From Chamaecrista fasciculata (Eukaryota > Streptophyta > Magnoliopsida > Fabales > Fabaceae): DNA of 64,000 nucleotides. This document shows, one piece after another, positions 34,360-45,880 of the stretch (the stretch's first letter is position 1; each line of letters starts with the position of its first letter). The DNA is taken from NCBI GenBank assembly GCA_003254925.1, contig QANZ01018783.1, forward strand, positions 1 through 64,000, read 5' to 3'. Position numbers and translations under genes: made by a program. Below the pieces are notes generated by a model. The model was not told the DNA's origin. It saw only the letters and a program-made list of their open reading frames with translations, and did not search any database.

Positions 34360-36440
34360 AACTCCCACTTGCACTAGGTATAATCATTAATCAAACTGTT
34401 CCTACACTTAGGAACATCCATTAATGTGTCTAATTCCCACTTGACATTACATGACAGACATGTAAGACCCGTGCTGGGGTTTCATTAGAGGACTGGCAAA
34501 ATATCCTCGACTGCTACCTTTCATATCTTGATATCACCGTCTCTAGGTGATCATGTCTGAGTATATATCACTGTCGGAACATCAGTGGGGAACCCCTTCC
34601 CGTTTGGTGTCTTCCTGTCTCTACAGGGTGACCACCAAACACACTTCAGACATTAGTTTTACAGTCTGCGTCTCCACGCGACTAACCCATTCTTGTAGAA
34701 TCAGCAATCGTGCTCCGCTTGGAACCATTCCAACTTACGATGCCTCTGTTCAGGGAATACATATTTTCGTACTGTGATTTAAATTAAACTTGGTTGGTTT
34801 TGTAAAAGGGGCACCTGTGTAACCAATTACACATCAGTTCCACCATAAACCAAGAATCCATCCTTAGCGCTTCTTAAGTACTTAAGGATCTTTATGACAG
34901 TTGTCTAGTGACCCTCAACAGGGTCTCAGCTCGTCATACTAAGGGCAAACGACATATCGGGTCAAGTACAGCATGACGGATCCTATTGCCGAAGCGTAAA
35001 GGATGCCACTCATGCGCCCTTGCTCATCAAGTGTCTCGGGACACTGACTCTTGCTAAGGACCAATCCTTAATTCATCGATATGAATTCCTTCTTGAAATC
35101 TCGCATACTGAACCCCTTCAGTATCTTATCCAAGAACGTACTTTTGACTCAATTTAAGAAGCCCCCGAGAACTATCTCCATAGATCTCTATGCCTAGATT
35201 ATAGGCAACTTCTTTTACATCCTTCATTGAGAGTGATTTACCTATCTAAGATTCATAATCTTCAAGATTGTAGTGTCACTTCAATTAGCAACATGTCAGC
35301 GACATGTAGCACCAAGAATGCAAATGTGCTCCCACTAACCCTTTTGTAAACATAGGACCTATCAGGGTTTTGTAAGAAGCCAAACTCCTTTGGCGCCTTC
35401 ATCAAAACAATGATAAAAGCTTCTCGATAGGTGGCGGGCTCACCACGCTCCTAGAGCAACACATCCCTGCTCTTAATGACCAAAGATCCACATCTTTGAG
35501 ATTGAGAACGTGTTCTATCAGAACTTCGTTGTCCTTGTGTTATTAGAGGAGCTTCCACAACGCCTTGCGGATCTTCTCTAATTTCTGTCTGTGCCTCTAA
35601 AGTGTCTTGTGGATCTTGAACTCCTTCAAGATTTATCTTACTCCCACTGTTTCTTTTGGAAACAAAGAATCCCTTTCTAAAAGGTATCCACCTCTGACTA
35701 AAAACACTTTGTTGTCAGATGGGTAGTAGACTTGATACCCCATTCGTTTCCTTGGGGCATCCCACAAATATGCACTTGAGAGTTTTTGGGAGACAGTTTA
35801 TCGTTAGCCTATTGCTTAACATAAACTTTATGTCCCCAAATTTGAGACAAGAAACTATGGGACTCCGCCCATTCCATATCTCATATGGTGTCTTCTCAAC
35901 CTTTAGACGAAACGGTTAAGTGTGAAGTCAGCAGCTTCTAGAGCGAGCATGTCCTCTTTAAAGGATGGCGGAAGATTAACTTGATTCATCATAGATCGAA
36001 CCATATCTAATAGGGTTCGACTCTTCCTTTCGAAAACACCATCCACTATGGGGTTTTAGAAGGAGCAAGTCGTGAGACTATCTCACAGCTTCTAAGATGA
36101 TCAACAAATTCTTGACTCAAATACTCGTCCTCTCGATCGGATCGAAGGACTTTGATTTTCTTGTCAAGTTAGTTCTCTACTTCTCTTTGAAATCTCTATT
36201 TCAAAAGACTCCGACTTGTGTTTCAATAGGTAGCCGTAGTTCAAACCTTATTGAAGCAATTAGTAAGAGTTACTACCTTTCAGCTTGGGTACTCATGGGT
36301 CCACATACATCACCTATGTATGATCCCCACTAAGTCAGACATTCTTTTACTGCGGTCAGTAAAAGGACGCCTCTGTCATCTTTCCATTTAAACAAGATTC
36401 GCAAGCATCATATGATTCAAAATCAATTGAGCTTTAGAAG
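34360..36440 (-). pseudogene. Copia element A: broken integrase, RT and RNase H region
   Basis: Minus-strand debris of the 3' half of a copia polyprotein. Near 34700-34775 one frame gives SLNRGIVSW and STIADST of RNase H, with stops soon after. 34800-34870 gives KDGFLVYGG. At about 35280-35310 the RT catalytic motif YVDD reads HVAD. About 360 bases of RT present in element B (roughly 39219-39580) are missing here near 35415. 35650-36440 is integrase C-terminal sequence. Many stops and frameshifts show it is dead. At 36440 it ends abruptly against the LTR of element B; the sequence that should follow is seen in B after position 40567. Confidence 0.8.
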
Positions 36441-38144
36441 TGTTGGGAATTCTAGGCGCCTAACGCAGCGGAAGCAAATATAAAATTAAAATAAAAGCGC
36501 CAAGTCCTAAAATTCCCGAACGGATCCGCTAGTAAAATTTAAAACTTTTAAGATAGTTGTATACCTCACGAGTTTCAATCGGTTGGTTGTACAAGGCGTA
36601 TCCAAGGAGTCCACTCGCAGCGTCCTCCCTCTACCGGTGATCCACACGAACAGTTTCTCGGGCACCAAGGTGCTAGCCTTTCGTTCTTTTCTCCAAAAGA
36701 ACCAGGGACCAATCTACAGTGTATTTGAACTCAAGAACTCCTTCTTGATTCAAACAAGGTGGCGCAAAGAAGAAACCCCCCACAAGAACTCCTTCTTGCC
36801 TTTTCTTCTCTCACAAACCCTAATTTTGGTAACCTCAAATCGAATTTCCTAACTCCTTAGGCAAAGTCGATTTTTCCCTCTCAACTCTTGAGAACCAAAA
36901 TTTTCCTCACTTGGAAAGCTAGGGTTTGATGATGGTGATTTCTCTCTTCTCTCTCTACAAGGAGGAAGACCAAAAATCACAAGTGATCTNAATTAATAAA
37001 ACAATTTTATTAACCTTAAATCACCAAAAGAGGCGCCACCCTCATGCTCCAATATTAGGGAATTTTATAATTCAATAATTTCCTAACTCCTTAGGAATCT
37101 TATCTGAATTATTTTTTTCCTTAATATTTTAATTGTAAATAATTAATCCCCATTAATCATTTAACAATTATTATATTTAAACTTGTCCCACAAATTTAAA
37201 TATTTCACAACTGTAGATCAATTAAGACAAGACTTAATGTCCCAGACATTTTTGCTGTCTTAAATGGTGTCACCGGAGTGACCCACAAATTAACCCTAAT
37301 TCGTGTCTCTTTTAAATGGTGTCCTGTTCCTGCTCGTGTGTGACCCAGCAGGCCCCACGTGAAGTTGGCAGTAAGTCATCTCCATGACTTACAAGTCGTG
37401 ATCGGACTTTAGCAAGCCATCACGACTACCCAAAACACGTGAGTTATCATTTTTACCAAAACCGACTTAACCTTAGTACCACTTTGTCATAGACCCTATT
37501 GTCACACGATATCTTGGTCATGGATTAGGCACAGGAAAGTCATCCATAATCCAAACCTCAACTTTCTCGATTTCCTGAGTAAGTCCCAAAACCCAGCGTG
37601 GCCACGCATTTCCTTGGACAGACTCATCGAGGGCGCCAGTTAGATATCTTTCATGTTAATGAGGGACAAAATCCCATCTTGGTCAATCCACATTCCTTAG
37701 CACGGCAATCAACCAACCCTGTTACGGGCAACGTTAGACTAAGCCAAAGTCTGACAACTGCAACGCCGGAATAATGATGACCTCAGGTCTAAGGCGTCGT
37801 GACAGGTGTACAGGAGAGGCAAGTTGATGACTAATCCCATGCAGGACTCTCCGGGTCAGTCCAACAACTCGTAACCCCTTACGTAATTGCACCATGACTC
37901 TCGTACCAGCATCTAGTGCATGCATCTCTATGCACCGAGGTCATGCTGGTCTTAGTTCATTTCAAGTTCCCACTTGAATAAGCGACCAGGGACAGTTTAG
38001 ATTAATTATCTCATAATTAATCACGGACTATTATCATAGTAAACATGTTAATAATATGATAACCATTAATTTATCTCCATAAATTAATTAATATGTTCAC
38101 AACATATTCATAAAATGATTGGCCCTAGGGCACAATCTCCAACA
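36441..38144 (-). repeat. 3' LTR of copia element B
   Basis: It is 1704 bp, bounded by TGTTGG and CCAACA, with the polypurine tract GCAAGTGGGAGTC just upstream on the minus strand. It contains an ambiguous base at 36990 next to a CT-rich segment absent from the other LTRs, and a (TA)n tract lies in the adjoining internal region (about 38350). Confidence 0.85.
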
Positions 38145-38156
38145 GACTCCCACTTG

Positions 38157-39720
38157 CACTAGGTACAATCATTAATCCAACTGTTCCTACACTAGGAACA
38201 TCCATTAATGTGTCTAATCCCCATCTGACATTACATGACGCTCATGTAAGACCTGTGTTGGGGTCTCGTAAGAGGATCGGCAACATCATCCTCGACTGCT
38301 ACTTTACATATCTTGATATCACCATCTCTAGGTGATCATGTCTGAGTGTATATATATATATATATCACTGTCGGAACATCAGTGGGGAACCCCTTCCCAT
38401 TTGGTGTCTTCCTGTATCCACAGGGTGACCACCAATCACACCTCAGACATTAGTTTTACGGTCTGCGTCTCCACGCGACCAACCCTTTGTTGTAGAATCA
38501 GCAATCGTGCTCCGCTTGAAACTCTTTCCAACTTACGATGCTACCGTTCAGGAGAAACACGTATCCATACTGCGATTTTATCTTGGTAGTTTTTTTTGGA
38601 AAACGGGCACCTGTGTAACCCCTTACACATCTTTTCCACCATAATCCAAGATTTCATCCTCAGTTCTTCCTAAGTACTCAAGGATGCTTATGACAGCGGT
38701 CCAATGATACTCACCAGGGTCTCGTTGGAACCGGCTTGTCACGCTCAGGGCAAACGACACATCGGGTCGAGTACAAGCATGATGGATCCTATTGCCAAAG
38801 CATAATGGATGCCACTCATGCGCCCTCGCTCAACAAGTGTCTTGGGACACTGTTTCTTGCTCAGGGTCATTTCTTGATTCATCGACATGAATCCCCTTTG
38901 GAGTCTTGCATACTGAACCCCTTCAGTACCTCATCCAAATGCGTACTCTAACTCAATCCAAGAAGCCTACAAGACCTATCTCTATAGATCTTAATGCCTA
39001 GAATATAGGCAGCTTCTATGTCCTTCATTGAAAAAGATTTTCACAACCAAGATTCACAATCTTTGAGGATGAAATATTATTTCCAATGAGCAATATGTCA
39101 TTGACATATAGCACTAAGAACACAATCGTGCTCCCACTAACCTTCTTGTAAACACAAGGCTCGTCAGCGTTTTGTAAGAAGCCAAACCCCTTTGACTACC
39201 TCATCAAAACGATGATTCCAACTCCGTGATGCTTGCTTCAATCCACAAATGGATTTCCAAAGCTTGCACACCTTTACTGGTTCCTCTGGACATACAAACC
39301 CCTTAGGTTGTGTCACGTACACATCCTAGGGCAGCCTTCCACTAAGGAATGCTGTTTTGATATCCATTTGCCATATCTCATAGTCATAATATGCGACTAT
39401 GGCAAGCAGGATCCTAATGGTCTTGGCCATTGCAACAGGGTAAAAGGTTTCGTCATAGTCAATACCATGACGTTGCATAAAACCCTTTTGCAACTAGCCT
39501 CGCCTTGAAGACGTTGACGTTGCCATCTCAGCCTTCATGGCTTCAACCCATTTCTCAGAGTTGGGATCTACGATGGCCTCTTGATAGGTGGTGAGCACAC
39601 CATGCTCCGTGAGCAACACATCCCTGTTTTCAGTCACGAGAAATCCCCATCTCTCTGGCTGGAAACGTGTCCTATCAGACCTTCGTGGTCCTTGTGTCAT
39701 TGGAGGAGCTTCCACAACAC
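38157..39720 (-). pseudogene. Copia B reverse transcriptase and RNase H, broken
   Basis: On the minus strand, 39715-39500 encodes GPRRSDRTRFQPERWGFLVT and YQEAIVDPNSEKWVEAMKAE, the linker and RT entry. About 39400-39320 gives [15 protein letters not shown]. About 39100 gives LYVNDILL, so the catalytic YVDD is changed to YVND. RNase H near 38490-38540 keeps LNGSIVSW, then shifts frame. It shares with element A an unusual segment in place of the expected TEAEY stretch, pointing to a common defective ancestor. Confidence 0.8.
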
Positions 39721-39799
39721 CTTGTGGTTCTTCTCCAGTTTCCGTCTGCGCCTATGAGGTGCCTTGTGGATCTTGAACTCCTTCAAGATCTTCCTTACT

Positions 39800-40567
39800 C
39801 CCACTATTTCTTTTGGAAACTAGATCCTTTTCTAGAAAGAATCCGCTTCTGACTACAAACACTTTGTTGTCAGATGTGCAGTAAACACAGTATCCCCTCG
39901 TTTCCTTGGGGTACCGTACAAGCACCTTTTGGGAGATAGTTTATCGTTTGCTTAACGTAAACTTCACATCCCCAAATTTTGAGATAAGACACTAAGGGAC
40001 TCCTCCCACTCCATATCTCATATGGTGTCTTCTCAACTGCCTTAGACGGAACACGGTTAAGTGTGAACACGGCAGCTTCTAAAGCATATCCCCAAAAGGA
40101 TGACGGAAGATCAATTTGACTCATCATAGATCGTACCATATCTAATAGGGTTCGATTCCTCCTCTCGGAAACACCATCCCCATGGGGTTTCAGAAGGGGC
40201 AAGTCGTGAGACCATCTCACAGCTTCTAAGATGATCAACAAATTCTTGACTCAAATTACTTGTCTTCTTCGATCAGATCGAAGGTGTTTGATTTTCTTGT
40301 CAAGTTAGTTCTCTACTTCACTTTGAAATCTCTATTTCAAAAGACTCCGACTTATGCTTTAATAGGTAGCCGTAGTCAAACCTATTGAAGCAGTTAGTAA
40401 GAGTAACCACCTTCAGCTTGGGTTCTTATGGGTCCACATACATCACCATGTATGATCCCCAACAAGTCAGATGCCCTCTCACTGTGGCCAGTGAAAGGCG
40501 CCTTTGTCATTTTTCCAAGTAAGCGAGATTCGCAAGCATCATATGATTCAAAATCAAATGAGCTTAG
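39800..40567 (-). pseudogene. Copia B integrase, broken
   Basis: Minus-strand frame 40241-39870 encodes GVSERRNRTLLDMVRSMMSQ followed by LPSSFWGYALEAAVFTLNRV and SYLKIWGCEVYVK, the central and C-terminal parts of a copia integrase (rve). Other parts need frame changes. The adjoining DNA to 40567 is homologous to the integrase remnant of element A up to its break at 36440. Confidence 0.85.
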
Positions 40568-40657
40568 AAGTCCATCTCTATGGAGCTTCTCTAGGCGTTT
40601 CTCGTTTATATGGCCTAAACGACAATGTCAAATGTATGTAGGATTAGGTTCGCTAAC

Positions 40658-41030
40658 CTAAATCCTTTTCGTATCGGTGTTATAGATTTTGTCATCATGT
40701 TGTGGTTCCAATTTCAAGATGTAATGTTTATCTCGCAAATCACATAAGCAAATAAACATCATCTTCATGAATTGAACACCATTCTTTTCAGTTAACACAT
40801 GCAAAACTTCCTTATCAAATAAGAAAGAGAAGCATTGTTTAAACCTTAAAGAAGGTACATGATAACAATAAGTTAAGCCCAGAGGGCAAAACAAGCTCGC
40901 ATGTTCCTACAGCAACAGCAGCAACCTTTGCTCTATTGCCCACTCGTAGGTCCATCTCGCTTCTGTCTCTAAGACCCTTCACATCAAATGTGAAAACCAC
41001 ATGCTGTATCTAATACCCAAGCGGTTATAG
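40658..41030 (-). pseudogene. Copia B protease and pre-integrase domain, broken
   Basis: Around 41025-40985 the minus strand gives TAWVLDTACGFHI, an aspartic protease start in which the usual DTG is DTA. Frame 40894-40658 gives FSFLFDKEVLHVLTEKNGVQ and later LEPQHDDKIYNTDTKRI, the GAG-pre-integrase region. Confidence 0.75.
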
Positions 41031-41099
41031 TAGACAAGTGAACGTCTATAACGAAGATACTAGAAGTAGAGATCTTATCTCTCCTTTTATTTATTTTGA

Positions 41100-41631
41100 T
41101 CTTCCAAATACAATTTGCAATTTCTTAAATGGCAAATTGCATCCTTTGAAGGCCTTGCCTTCTTGGTAGGTAATGGGTCAGGCTCAGCCGTTTGCTTGGT
41201 CCCACCAAACTCGGCGTCTCCTTTCCTCTTTCCTTTGCCCTTCCCTTTCCCTGATTCTGGAACGTTTCCTTGAGATATGTGACCATCTCAACAGCCAACA
41301 ATATTCCCTTGTTCAACTCCTTGAACTATTGTGGCTAGCATCAGGCAAGCGACGTCCACAGAGTCATTGAAGTGCTTCTCCAAGCAGTTCTTTGAGCTCT
41401 TGGCACGACCTTGGCATGCTCTTCAGGGGAGGGACTTCTAGTACACAAAATTTCCTTGGTTGGGTGAGAACAAATCTCAAATTACCAGACCAGTCGAGGA
41501 AGTCATCAGCTTCCTTCGTTGGGTGAGAACAATTCTCAATTACGATATCAGTTAAGGAGTTTTGTCCTAAACAACTTGTCCTTCTCAAGGACAGATTGCA
41601 GTGATAGTGATGAACTATTGTTTGTTGCCAT
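41100..41631 (-). pseudogene. Copia B gag, broken
   Basis: ATG at 41631-41629 starts MATNNSSSLSLQSVLEKDKL, the standard beginning of a copia gag, but a stop follows at the place where SGTNYIDWYRNLR-like sequence is expected. Further gag segments are found in other frames to about 41100, including the basic KGKGRAKERGKE linker. Confidence 0.75.
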
Positions 41632-43170
41632 TGATTCTACTACTAAGATATGATAAGTTTAATTAGCAGAAAAATATATATCCACCATTTTATAAAACCC
41701 AGTAAAAATTTATTATTAGTGGCTAAGACCCATATTTCACCAAAGTTTTACCGTCGCGGAGGCGATCATGCACCTTTTGGTTATTTAGGTAGGTAACTCC
41801 TTACCAATCACATCTCTATGTGACTCTTAGATCCTTATGGGACTGTATCATCATATGATACTTATTATGACATGTTTATCCCATCTAATGCCTTGAGGTC
41901 CAAAACCGTTTTGATAACCCCATTAAGTCACACGGTAAAACATGTGAATGGCTAGATTCAAAACAACGAGGCCGAAGCCCAACCCCATATCATCAAGGCC
42001 CAACTGCAATACGTGTCGCGGAGGCGATCACCGCATTCAAAGAGCCAAGATTTCAATGGGCGTCGTGTCGAAACTCCCATTCACCCGTGTCTCCTCAAGG
42101 TCAAGGCAGATACGTGTCGCGGAGGCGATCACCGCTCCACGATGAACAAGATTTTGACAGGGTGTTTTAGCGACGGCATTAAAAACTTAAGATTCTCTAA
42201 AAGGGTTTGATTTTGATTTATAAAATTGTTCCGTTTTATAGTTTAATTTTAAAACTCCTTTTAAAATTAAACGAGTCATGCCACATGTTTATTACCCCAT
42301 GTATCTCATACATATAAACATGTGCCCGGATTTTGTATCGTATACAAAATCCCACGCTCGTATCGTATACGTGGTTGTAGCGCGATATATAAATAGCATG
42401 TTAAAATTTCGCACCCTAAACATACATCTAGCGCATCACATACAACTAAACGTAAAACATGCACCGTGTTTAGATATGACCCATCTACCCTAGAATTCTC
42501 CCAAGCCAATGAGAGAACTTTTCTAAAAGAAAAATAAAATTACACGTGAATAAACCCCAGTTACATTGAGGTATAAACTGAAAGTAAATTTTACACCAGA
42601 GTAGAGGGAGACGACACGCAGGCCGTATATACCGAAATAAACCTCCTAGAGCCATATCCAACACCACACAATTCAAATATGAACAATTCATACAATTATG
42701 TCAAACACGGTAACCAACACAAATATTAAAACTCCTTTTAAGATTGTGTTCAATTTTGGGGTCTGTGCAATTTTAACATGCCTTTTCTTGAGATTAGGCC
42801 TTTTGATCAATAATTATAAATACCATGAATTTCCATTCAAGAATTTAAAATTATTGACCCCCAAAAATTTTAAAATTCATAATTTTAACAAATTTTCAGC
42901 CACCTTTATAATATTATAATTAAAACACTTTTAACTATAATTATAAAGGATTTTCGATTTTGGCCTAAAACTTCAAGAAAATTTTTCCAATCGATCCAAT
43001 CGATTCCATATGTATCATATACATATAATTTTCACCTTTTCTGTAGGTTGAATTTTTAAGAAAAACGTTCGGTGGATTTTTGTAAAACCAAAAACGTGAT
43101 TGAAAGCGGTAAACACACATACCATACATCACATGTACACATAAATAGTTTTAAATCCTAGAACTAGCAT
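41632..43170 (-). other. Long untranslated leader of copia B with triplicated motif
   Basis: About 1.5 kb between the primer-binding site and gag. The plus-strand motif GTCGCGGAGGCGATCA occurs at 41753-41768, 42015-42030 and 42116-42131. No reading frame has a recognisable domain. Confidence 0.6.
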
Positions 43171-43183
43171 GGCTCTGATACCA
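43171..43183 (-). promoter_or_regulatory. tRNA-Met primer-binding site of copia B
   Basis: The minus strand reads TGGTATCAGAGCC, complementary to the 3' end of initiator methionine tRNA, one base after the LTR end CCCAACA. This is the standard primer site of plant copia elements. Confidence 0.9.
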
Positions 43184-43184
43184 C

Positions 43185-43671
43185 TGTTGGGAATTCTAGG
43201 CGCCTAACGCAGCGGAAGCAAATATAAAATTAAAATAAAAGCGCCAAGTCCTAAAATTCCCGAACGGATCCGCTAGTAGAATTTAAAACTTTTAAGATAG
43301 TGGTATACCTCACGAGTTTCAATCGGTTGGTTGTACTAGGCGTATCCAAGGAGTCCACTCGCAGCGTTCTCCCTCTACCGGTAATCCACACGAACAGTTT
43401 CTCGGGCACCAAGGTGCTAGCCTTCCGTTCTTTTCTCCAAAAGAACCAGAGACCAATCTACAGTGTATTTGAACTCAAGAACTCCTTCTTGATTCAAACA
43501 AGGTGGCGCAAAGAAGAAACCTCCCACAAGAACTCCTTCTTGCCTTTTCTTCTCTCACAAACCCTAATTTTGGTAACCTCAAATCGAATTTCCTAACTCC
43601 TTAGGCAAAGTCGATTTTTCTCTCTCAACTCTTGAGAACCAAAATTTTCCTCACTTGGAAAGCTAGGGTTT
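43185..43671 (-). repeat. Truncated 5' LTR of copia B
   Basis: It matches the first 487 bases of 36441-38144 with nine substitutions by eye. After AGCTAGGGTTT the two diverge completely, so the outer 1.2 kb of the LTR is missing, by deletion or by mis-assembly. Confidence 0.85.
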
Positions 43672-43859
43672 AATTTATTTTAATTAATTTCATTACTTTC
43701 TAAATCTTTTTTAAATTTGTTGATTAAAATTAATTTAGTCCTCTAAAATTATATATCCCAATAACAAAAAATAAATTAACAATAATCTTGAAAGTTTCAT
43801 AAAAGACCAAATTTATGTCATTAAAATTAAAACATTACAAAAGTTTTAACATATATGAC

Positions 43860-44629
43860 TAAGGGTGTTCAAAACCGAACCAAACCGATTGACCGAACCA
43901 AACCGAAAGATGAATGGTTTGGTTTGGTTTGGATGTCGCACAAACCGAACCAAACCGCCAAACCGCTAAAATTCTTATTTACTTATATATATACATCTAC
44001 CTCATATTGTTATTAGATAACTCATACTCTATTACTCATACATACAATAATTCAACATTGAGAAGATATTTATAAGTTTGGAAATATTTGCACCTTTTTA
44101 TAAATTAATATATATATATATATATATATATTTGTAAGTTAAAAATTGTTATACATTAATGATCTTTGCTGAAAAGTAAAAAATCATTTTGTTGTTCATA
44201 ACAGAATGAGAATATTATTACATTATATAACATATTATAATACACCATAAGTGATTATACATCTTACTACATATATTATATAAAATTGAGTTAATTTATA
44301 CAATATAAAACATACTATATTTGAAGAACTTATTGTAATAGTAAGTTAGAGGAAGAAATATATATTAGTAAACTACAATTCTAATTTCAATTTATTTATA
44401 AAAAATCTTCTATACCGTTCTGATAATATTTATTTTCTTATTAGTATTTTAGTAAGTTATGAGAATAACTATATATTTTATTTATTAGTATATTAGTGAT
44501 AAAATTAACAATAATTATCTTCAAACCGCTCAAACCGTTTTTTATTAGTTTGATTTGATGAATGAATAATCATTGGTTTAGTTAAAATAATCCATTCAAA
44601 CCACCCAAATCGCCCGACGAACACCCCTA
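43860..44629. mobile_element. hAT-type MITE with exact 8-bp target duplication, 770 bp
   Basis: The ends are TAAGGGTGTTC and GAACACCCCTA (10 of 11 inverted). TATATGAC flanks both sides (43852-43859 and 44630-44637), the 8-bp duplication typical of hAT transposases. Next to the ends are ACCGAACCAAACCG repeats in one orientation and GGTTTGGTTTGG in the other. The centre is AT-rich with a (TA)n tract (about 44107-44131) and no transposase. Confidence 0.85.
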
Positions 44630-44865
44630 TATATGACATACATTATATGTCTTCAATACCAAGTGTATATGCATAATCCTAACAATCAAATATCAAAGAA
44701 GTGATTATAAAATGTTATATGTTTTTAATGGCTAAGGGTCATGACTAGCTCTGGATGATGGCCTATTTTTTCTTGGTGATGTTTGTATTACCTACATCGG
44801 GTGGCTGGAAAAGTTTGAAAAATTGTAAGAATAAATACATATATGGATACACACACACACACACA

Positions 44866-45480
44866 CTAACGCATTCTATTTTTGCACATGTCAACTGTTA
44901 AGTTATTAATAAATAAATCTTTTCGGATAATTTCGTGGATAGTTTTCTTTGATCTTCTCCTTTCCCGGGTTATAGGATTTTTAACTATTTGGTCAATTTT
45001 GCGTACCGGGACTTCCATAGGTCTTCTTTGTACATGTCCAAACCACCTAAGACGTGTTTCAACCAATTTCTCTACGATGTGTGCTACTACAACTTCCTCT
45101 GATGATCTCGTTCATGATCTTATCTTTTATAGTATGGCTACGCATCCAGCGAAGCATTCTCATCTCAGTCACGTTGGATTTCTACTCATGCTGCCCCTTT
45201 ATCGCTCAACATTCAGTACCATAAACAAAACAAGTCTAATAGCAGTGCGGTAGAATTTTCATTTTAGTTTACGTGACACTTTTTTATCACAAAGAACCCC
45301 TGAGGCCTTTCTCCATTTCATCAACCCTACTTGAATCCTGTGATTAACGTCCTCTTCTATTTCTCCTTTACTTTGCATTATCATTCCCAAATATTTAAAA
45401 CTTGTGACTTCTTGTAACTGATGATCTCCAAGTTTCCCCTTCTCAACTACTAAACTTACATGCCATAAACTATTTTACTC
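44866..45480 (-). pseudogene. LINE (RTE-like) reverse transcriptase tail, broken
   Basis: On the minus strand: [20 protein letters not shown], then [19 protein letters not shown], then MRMLRWMRSHTIKDKIMNE and finally RLRWFGHVQRRPMEVPVRK with KKTIHEIIRKDL. This order is the C-terminal part of the endonuclease/reverse transcriptase proteins of plant non-LTR elements. Several frame changes and stops separate the blocks, and the catalytic part is missing. Confidence 0.8.
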
Positions 45481-45521
45481 CTATTGATACGGAATCCATA
45501 AGTCTCCAAAGCTATAGCATA

Positions 45522-45880
45522 TCAATCATTGAAAAGATAAATACTTACTAGACCAACAAGTGAGGAAGGAATCTTAATTCTCATATGCTCAACTAAATAC
45601 TTCAGTATGCCATATGTTCGAGCTTGCTCACAAATTCTCTCAGGTTGCTCATGAGCTCTCTCAGTTTCCAACATTTCAAGCTTTTGTTGCATTGAAGCTA
45701 ACTCAAATCTCAGAGAAGCATTATTTGAAGTTTCACCAACACCAAAACTTGAGTTATGGAAACGATTAGTAGGCAAACCAAAATCTGTTGAAGGGCATGG
45801 CCCCGTTCCCAAACCACGCACTCTTCCAGAATGTTCTTTTCCAAGCACTTGACCAAGTGCATCAACAATCTTTTTCTTGA
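45522..45880 (-). pseudogene. CACTA (En/Spm) transposase C-terminal fragment
   Basis: It encodes LGKEHSGRVRGLGTGPCPST, then FGVGETSNNASLRFELASMQ and a coiled-coil-like QKLEMLETERAHEQPE. This is the tail of plant En/Spm-type transposase proteins (Transposase_24-like). It is related in class to the CACTA at 53237-60150 but is a different copy. No TIR is seen nearby. Confidence 0.7.

Larger units (their letters stand above)
36441..43671 (-). mobile_element. Ty1/copia retrotransposon B, minus orientation, 5' LTR truncated
   Basis: Order on the minus strand: partial 5' LTR (43671-43185), primer-binding site (43183-43171), long leader, gag, protease, integrase, RT, RNase H, polypurine tract (about 38155-38145) and a complete 3' LTR (38144-36441). 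Integrase before RT defines Ty1/copia. Gag starts at 41631 and hits a stop after about 27 codons; the remaining domains are all broken. The two LTRs differ at nine places in about 487 aligned bases by eye, so the insertion is much younger than its coding defects suggest. Confidence 0.85.

Noticed and set aside
34547-38951. Plus-strand open frames across the copia elements
   Set aside because: All are antisense to gag-pol remnants or lie in LTRs. The recognisable protein motifs are on the minus strand.
43171-43183. Possible tRNA gene fragment
   Set aside because: It is only the 13-base primer-binding site adjoining the LTR. No tRNA cloverleaf surrounds it.
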